From contig CAYMTR010000052.1 in assembly GCA_964393405.1 (NCBI GenBank), positions 1 to 20,571 of the forward strand: DNA of 20,571 bases, in the 5' to 3' direction. The DNA is from CAYMTR01 sp964393405. Lineage in GTDB: Bacteria; Bacteroidota; Bacteroidia; Bacteroidales; Prolixibacteraceae. The first letter of the stretch is position 1. The number at the start of each line of letters is the position of its first letter. Below, in pieces: positions 17,001 to 20,571 of the stretch. A program made the position numbers and the translations under genes. The notes below the pieces were generated by a model that was given only the letters and a program-made list of their open reading frames with translations, was not told the origin of the DNA and did not search any database.

Positions 17001-18463
17001 ATGGGGTATTAAAAATCGTCTTAAGAAATGCCCAAAGACTTCTAATGCTTATAAATCAACTTCTTGAAATAAGAAAAATTGAAACAGGCAATCAAGTATT
17101 GAAAGTAGAAAAGACTTCCTTAGAGCCATTTATACTTGAAATCTTCAATTCTTTCGCTGAGCTTGCACAAAAGAATGAAATAAACTTTTACAACAAAATA
17201 TCTGTCGATACAGAAGAAACATGGTTTGATAGGGAAAAGCTGGAGAATGTGCTTTACAATCTACTTTCAAACGCCTTTAAATTCACCCCAAAACAAGAAA
17301 ACATACATCTTGAAGCATCGACAAGCGACACTAACAATACTGATTTTCTAAAGCTATCAGTAAAGGACACCGGAACCGGAATATCAAAAGATCATATCGA
17401 TAAACTGTTTAATCGGTTTTATCAGGTACCCGAAAACCGGGCAAGCGGGATATCAGGAACAGGCATTGGACTATCGCTCGTGAAAGATTTGGTTGAAGCG
17501 ATGCATGGCAGTATTGAAGTACAAAGTGAGCCTGGCCATGGAAGTTTGTTTACTGTAGTTATACCGATTTCAAAAAATTCCTTCTCAGAAGATGAAATTG
17601 ATAAAAGTGCACAGGTTTTTGAATCTGACATCAAGAACAAAGTATCACTTTTATCAGTACATATGAATTTAGCTGAGAAAGCAACATCTGAATGCGATCA
17701 TTCAGAGAATGAGACCATACTTGTAGTAGAAGACAATCCAGACATGCGCTCATTTATATGCTCAAATTTATCGGAATATTACAGGGTATTAGAGGCAGAG
17801 AATGGCAAGATTGGCTATACGATGGTAAAAGATGAAGAGCCATCATTAGTCATCAGCGACATAATGATGCCGGAAATAAATGGACTTGACCTTTGCAGGA
17901 AAATAAAGAACAACCTATATACCAGCCACATACCCGTAATATTATTAACTGCAAAAGGAGAGGTCGAAGACTACGTAGAAGGGCTTGAACAAGGAGCCGA
18001 CGATTATATATCAAAACCATTCAACATTGAAATACTAATTGCCAAAGCCAATGCAATAATTGAGAACAGAAAAAAACTAAGGAACAGATATAATTCAACT
18101 GAAGATATAAATCCGGCTGATCTTGGTATCTCCAAGCTTGACACTCAATTCTTAAATAAAGTAAATGAAATTGTAGAAAAGAATTACTCTAAACCTGATT
18201 TTGATGTAGTACATTTTGCATCAGAAATGTTTGTCAGCAAGAGTCAGTTATATAAAAAAATCAAAGCATTAACAGGCTTATCCACCAATGATTTTGTCAA
18301 TGTATATCGATTAAAAAAATCAGTAGAATTGTTGAAACCCGGAGATCTTCAAGTTAGTGAGGTCGCATACTCAGTAGGCTTTAACGATCCGAAATATTTC
18401 AGCAGGATATTCAGAAAATTCTTCAAAACAGCACCTTCAGAGTATTACAAGAAAAATCAATAA
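14090..18463 (+). CDS. Hybrid two-component system regulator (HTCS) of the arabinan PUL
   Basis: HTCS proteins join a complete two-component pathway in one chain and switch on their PUL when the periplasmic sensor binds an oligosaccharide. This 1457-residue protein has an N-terminal signal/anchor (about 11-30), 14 propeller repeats with WxGT-like motifs between residues 62 and 690 (two seven-bladed propellers), a Y_Y_Y domain (about 750-822), one transmembrane helix (about 830-848) and a coiled coil (about 855-935). The kinase follows, with phospho-acceptor His944 in SHEFRTP, N-box Asn1061, and G boxes at Asp1093 and 1123-1127. Then come a receiver (acidic pocket Asp1215, phospho-acceptor Asp1257, Lys1309) and a C-terminal AraC-type HTH (about 1355-1455). 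All key residues are intact. It is divergent from susC, so arabino-oligosaccharides are the likely signal. Confidence 0.96.
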   Translation: MNSKSGQFNIIGRFFVAVLIILLNSASLFGQYGTNYRFMYLQIEDGLPQNTINAIAKDSYGFMWFGTSNGICRYDGFSFESFKYDKEYPNSLPDNMINAIEPGPDNKLWIGSSAGISYLDPVSDKIIKFSTQENGCQQIRRVTSIVARGNDLWVGTSDNGIFSFKKNTNGKYELVSHYCEQERNLGENNVNALFMDQKNQIYAGTTGGLYLFNDKRSDFELFSASNTISPITNIYDIFESSKGDLYAASFNGLALIRKGENLATWYLPDISNSSSLSHGTINKVCEDIKGRILVGSLGGLQLFNPSTGTFYSFPEEGPDHFKLNNQFINTIFPDSAGNVWVGTEKGGINKFNVYQKQFDFYTNDPNNPNSLNVNTVNSIYKEKEYLWIGTAGGGLNLVDLSKGKFSHFRYSAFNDRTISSDYISSITRGSDGNIWVGSWGGGLTCFKGSQVSPSVQRITVNTPGVENDLVDYFVSALYNDNRGMLVIGTQGGLSALKYNNLKFTTLTTPSNSTLPSLTEVGCILKDTKDYYWVGTRNGLFRFPAGSIKETEGATLEVENLQFFTNDINDSLSLPGRYIISLMESSDGNIWAGTYGNGFCKIDVQRDGTLQCTSFSQKDGISNNVIYSLQEDKWGNIWISTDYGLSKFNPETLLFRNFYKQDGLLNNQFYWSASFKDEKGVLYFGGTEGLNYFDPKDIDEFAHLAYPKITHLKIFNQEVKSGMKIHNKVVLKKPVYTSDTILLSYRDNNLSFDFSAFDFNLPEKTSFAYMMKDLDKEWIVVPAQRRFATYNNLPARTFEFLIKASNCDGVWNDTPTKVTIIITPPFWKTTWFRILFIISVLVITFFSIQYQLQRIINQKKSLEEKVHQRTKQIEEQKIMLEKQASELIESNHKLERRQTQIELQKEELENKNNEISSQRDELILLNSKVEEINQQQMMFFTNISHEFRTPLTLIISPIERLLSKLNSADDSNGVLKIVLRNAQRLLMLINQLLEIRKIETGNQVLKVEKTSLEPFILEIFNSFAELAQKNEINFYNKISVDTEETWFDREKLENVLYNLLSNAFKFTPKQENIHLEASTSDTNNTDFLKLSVKDTGTGISKDHIDKLFNRFYQVPENRASGISGTGIGLSLVKDLVEAMHGSIEVQSEPGHGSLFTVVIPISKNSFSEDEIDKSAQVFESDIKNKVSLLSVHMNLAEKATSECDHSENETILVVEDNPDMRSFICSNLSEYYRVLEAENGKIGYTMVKDEEPSLVISDIMMPEINGLDLCRKIKNNLYTSHIPVILLTAKGEVEDYVEGLEQGADDYISKPFNIEILIAKANAIIENRKKLRNRYNSTEDINPADLGISKLDTQFLNKVNEIVEKNYSKPDFDVVHFASEMFVSKSQLYKKIKALTGLSTNDFVNVYRLKKSVELLKPGDLQVSEVAYSVGFNDPKYFSRIFRKFFKTAPSEYYKKNQ

Positions 18464-18496
18464 AAAAAGTCATCCGAGAAATCTCGGATGACTTTC
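18462..18496. terminator. Bidirectional intrinsic terminator between HTCS and aldose epimerase
   Basis: AAAGTCATCCGAGA (18466-18479) is complementary to TCTCGGATGACTTT (18482-18495), giving a stem of about 13 bp with a tiny loop in the 56-bp gap between convergent genes. Read on the minus strand it is followed by a run of seven T, so it should efficiently end the GH51-epimerase operon. In the plus direction the T-run is short (CTTTCC), so termination of the HTCS is probably weaker. Confidence 0.85.
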
Positions 18497-18519
18497 CAAT
18501 TACTAAAAAACCCTACTAA

Positions 18520-19662
18520 CTATTTGTTTGAAAACTTATAAATGCAAACATGATAGTAATTATCTCCCGGTTCAAGCACTGTTGAAGGGAAATTTGATTT
18601 GTTTGGTGAATCAGGGAAATGCTGAGTTTCAAGACATAATCCACTTCTGAACGAATAAGGCTTACCAGATTTTCCTGATACTCCCCCATCGAGGAAGTTG
18701 CCGGCATAGAATTGAATACCCGGCTGGTCGGTCAAAACTTCCATTTTGATACCAGTAACAGGAGATTCAACAACAGCAGCTAACTCAACACCTGAATCTT
18801 GTTTATTAAGAACCCAATTGTGATCATATCCATTACCATATTTCAATTGTTCGAAATCAGCATCAGCCCTTTCTCCAATTGCTGTTGGAGCAGTAAAATC
18901 CATTGGTGTTCCTAAGAGAGAAACGATTTCGCCTGTAGGGATTAAAGTTGGATCAACAGGAGTTGTATTATCTGCAAGAATTTGAAGAAGGTGGTCATTA
19001 ATAGTTTCACTTCCTTCACCTGAAAGATTGAAATAAGTATGATGAGTCAAATTGCAAATAGTCTTTTTATCGGTATTTGCCTTGTATTCGATTTTAAACT
19101 CATTATCAGGAGTCAACTCATAAGTCATAACTATATTCAAATTTCCAGGATATCCTTCTTCTCCATCAGCAGACAAATAAGAGAATTCAATTTTCGAATC
19201 GCTTACCTGATTTGCTTTCCATACAACATCGCAATATCCTTTTACACCGCCGTGAAGATGATTTTTCCCATCATTGGCAGCAAGCTGATATTCAACAGAA
19301 TCAAGCATAAACTTTGCATCACCAATTCTGTTTCCATAGCGACCTATTGTTGCACCAAAGAAGTTTTCCACGTTGTTAATATATTCATCAACAGAACTAT
19401 ACCCCATCACAACATCAACAAGATTACCATTCTTATCAGGAACACAAAGAGCAACTACACGAGCTCCATAATTAGTGACTTTCATGGATATACCGTTTAC
19501 TCCTTTAAGTTCATAAAGAGAAACCTGTTGGCCATCAATAACTTTAGTAAAATTAGCAGCATCAATTTTTTCGACAACATCTGTAAAAACAGACACTTTC
19601 TTACAACTTCCGAAGGAAAGAAGTAAAACTGCAATCAATAAAATATTCAATACTTTTTTCAT
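18520..19662 (-). CDS. galM: Aldose 1-epimerase (galactose mutarotase family), lipoprotein
   Basis: Aldose 1-epimerases interconvert the alpha and beta anomers of free sugars. Many accept L-arabinose as well as D-galactose and D-glucose. The 380-residue protein has the conserved NHLHGG (His137), THHTYFN (His208, expected acid), YDHNW (Asp280) and CLETQHFPD (Glu345, expected base). It differs from the cytoplasmic enzyme in having a lipoprotein signal peptide with lipobox FGSC (cysteine 20). The residues after the cysteine are KK, not acidic, which suggests a periplasm-facing rather than surface position. It lies 22 bp after the GH51 gene and ends at a strong terminator. It would process arabinose released by the arabinofuranosidases before uptake (inference). 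Confidence 0.94.
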   Translation of the reverse strand: MKKVLNILLIAVLLLSFGSCKKVSVFTDVVEKIDAANFTKVIDGQQVSLYELKGVNGISMKVTNYGARVVALCVPDKNGNLVDVVMGYSSVDEYINNVENFFGATIGRYGNRIGDAKFMLDSVEYQLAANDGKNHLHGGVKGYCDVVWKANQVSDSKIEFSYLSADGEEGYPGNLNIVMTYELTPDNEFKIEYKANTDKKTICNLTHHTYFNLSGEGSETINDHLLQILADNTTPVDPTLIPTGEIVSLLGTPMDFTAPTAIGERADADFEQLKYGNGYDHNWVLNKQDSGVELAAVVESPVTGIKMEVLTDQPGIQFYAGNFLDGGVSGKSGKPYSFRSGLCLETQHFPDSPNKSNFPSTVLEPGDNYYHVCIYKFSNK

Positions 19663-19684
19663 AATTAAGTGTATCAGTTTTACA

Positions 19685-20571
19685 TTAATTGTTTTTCAAT
19701 TGGATAAGCACAACTGAATGAGCAGGTAATTCAACAGAAAGTTTTCCGTTTGCAGGTTTCTTAACCTTGAAGTCGGTCATGTTGACTGTCTCAGCCTTAC
19801 CAAAATCATTATAATCAGTGATATTCTTTGCAGAAATTATTTGTCCGGTAGCGCTTGAATATTCCCCTTTTCCAATATTGCAATCAATGGAGATGGCTTT
19901 ATTAGGATTCATATTGCTCAAAGTAATACTTAGAACACCATCTTTCAATGAAGAAGAAGCATTTACAGCAGGAATACTTTGTCCTTTAAAATCATAATTC
20001 TCACATTTAAGTTCAGAAGGGACCAAGGTAGCATCCTGATGTACATTATACATCTTGAACACATAATAAGTAGGAGTTAAAACCATCATCTCATCTTTAG
20101 TAAGAATGACAGCTTGAAGAACGTTAATAATCTGAGCAATATTTGCCATCGAAATACGGTCGGCATTATTGTTGAAAATATTAAGATTAACACCTGCAAC
20201 CAATGCGTCCCTCAAAGTATTTTGTTGCTGAAGGAAACCTGGATTTGAACCCGGTGTTGGATCGTACCATGTACCCCATTCATCAACAACAAGACTTATA
20301 CGTTTCTGTGGATCATATTTATCCATTATTGCAAGATGCTTTTTAATATAATCCTCAACATAAAGAGTTCTTTTCAAAGTTTCAAACCATTCAGCTTCAC
20401 CAAATACAGTTGAAGATCCTTTTGCATTCCAGTCGCCTGTAGGAAGAGTATAGTAATGTAAAGATAAACCCTGAACAAGATTCTTTTTGTCCTTAAGGTT
20501 GTCCATCATTTTTTCAGTCCAGTTTAAATCATCACCTGAAGGACCAACAGCAATTTTCTGAAGACCATTTC
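19685..20571 (-). CDS. Second GH51 alpha-L-arabinofuranosidase, partial (5' end beyond the window)
   Basis: The reading frame is open through the right edge: upstream of the first internal ATG (20509) the translation continues NGLQKIAVGPSGDDLNWTEK, a normal GH51 stretch, so the gene starts outside the window and 295 codons are visible. The nucleophile Glu lies in LVVDEWGTWYDP (codon 20279-20281) and the SLHYYT segment in the barrel is kept; the acid/base Glu is not in view. The C-terminal beta-domain ends ELPAHSVVLIQLKNN. It differs strongly from the GH51 at 6028-7611 (DEWGTWYD against DEYNSWYR), so the two are not a recent duplication. It precedes the epimerase by 22 bp in one operon. Localisation cannot be judged without the N-terminus. 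Confidence 0.92.
   Translation of the reverse strand, partial: NGLQKIAVGPSGDDLNWTEKMMDNLKDKKNLVQGLSLHYYTLPTGDWNAKGSSTVFGEAEWFETLKRTLYVEDYIKKHLAIMDKYDPQKRISLVVDEWGTWYDPTPGSNPGFLQQQNTLRDALVAGVNLNIFNNNADRISMANIAQIINVLQAVILTKDEMMVLTPTYYVFKMYNVHQDATLVPSELKCENYDFKGQSIPAVNASSSLKDGVLSITLSNMNPNKAISIDCNIGKGEYSSATGQIISAKNITDYNDFGKAETVNMTDFKVKKPANGKLSVELPAHSVVLIQLKNN

Noticed and set aside
19039..19626. Plus-strand 195-residue open frame
   Set aside because: It is antisense to the aldose epimerase gene, is Ile/Ser/Phe-rich and has no recognisable domain.
1..20571. CRISPR arrays, tRNA or rRNA genes, prophage or defence genes
   Set aside because: I looked for regular repeats, cloverleaf-like segments, phage and restriction-type proteins and saw none; gene space is filled by the features listed.

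Overview
The window comes from a low-GC member of the Bacteroidota. The signs are a SusC/SusD pair, a periplasmic-sensor hybrid two-component regulator (HTCS), many lipoproteins with Bacteroidota-type lipoboxes, -7 boxes of the TAnnTTTG type, and start codons without clear Shine-Dalgarno sites. The genus cannot be read from the sequence. Most of the window (about 5.0-20.6 kb) is a polysaccharide utilisation locus (PUL) for arabinan, the alpha-1,5-linked L-arabinose side chain of pectin.

Layout. (1) 75-480: a short, internally deleted IS3-family insertion sequence. It keeps both ends, the N-terminus of OrfA and the C-terminus of OrfB. It lies 1 bp beyond the stop codon of the next gene. (2) 482-3986, minus strand: an overlapping pair, a 691-residue lipoprotein of unknown function followed by a DUF5723-like predicted outer-membrane protein. 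(3) 4183-4713, plus strand: a GtrA-family membrane protein with a clear terminator. (4) 5015-13877, minus strand: the main PUL operon, transcribed susC, susD, GH43 lipoprotein endo-arabinanase, GH51 arabinofuranosidase, GH43 periplasmic arabinanase. A 10-bp-stem hairpin lies between susD and the enzymes. (5) 14090-18463, plus strand: the HTCS regulator, divergent from susC. (6) 18520-20571, minus strand: an exported aldose 1-epimerase preceded by a second GH51 enzyme that runs off the right edge. A bidirectional hairpin terminator separates this operon from the HTCS.

How it works together (family knowledge plus inference). The lipoprotein GH43 probably cuts arabinan at the cell surface, and SusD/SusC capture and import the oligosaccharides. 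The periplasmic GH43 and the two GH51 enzymes reduce them to L-arabinose, and the lipoprotein mutarotase interconverts the sugar anomers. The HTCS would sense arabino-oligosaccharides with its 14-blade periplasmic sensor and activate susC and probably the flanking operon. No surface glycan-binding protein (SusE/F type), inner-membrane sugar transporter or arabinose catabolic gene is inside the window.

No clearly new system was found. The least explained parts are the lipoprotein/DUF5723 pair and the non-autonomous IS3 derivative.
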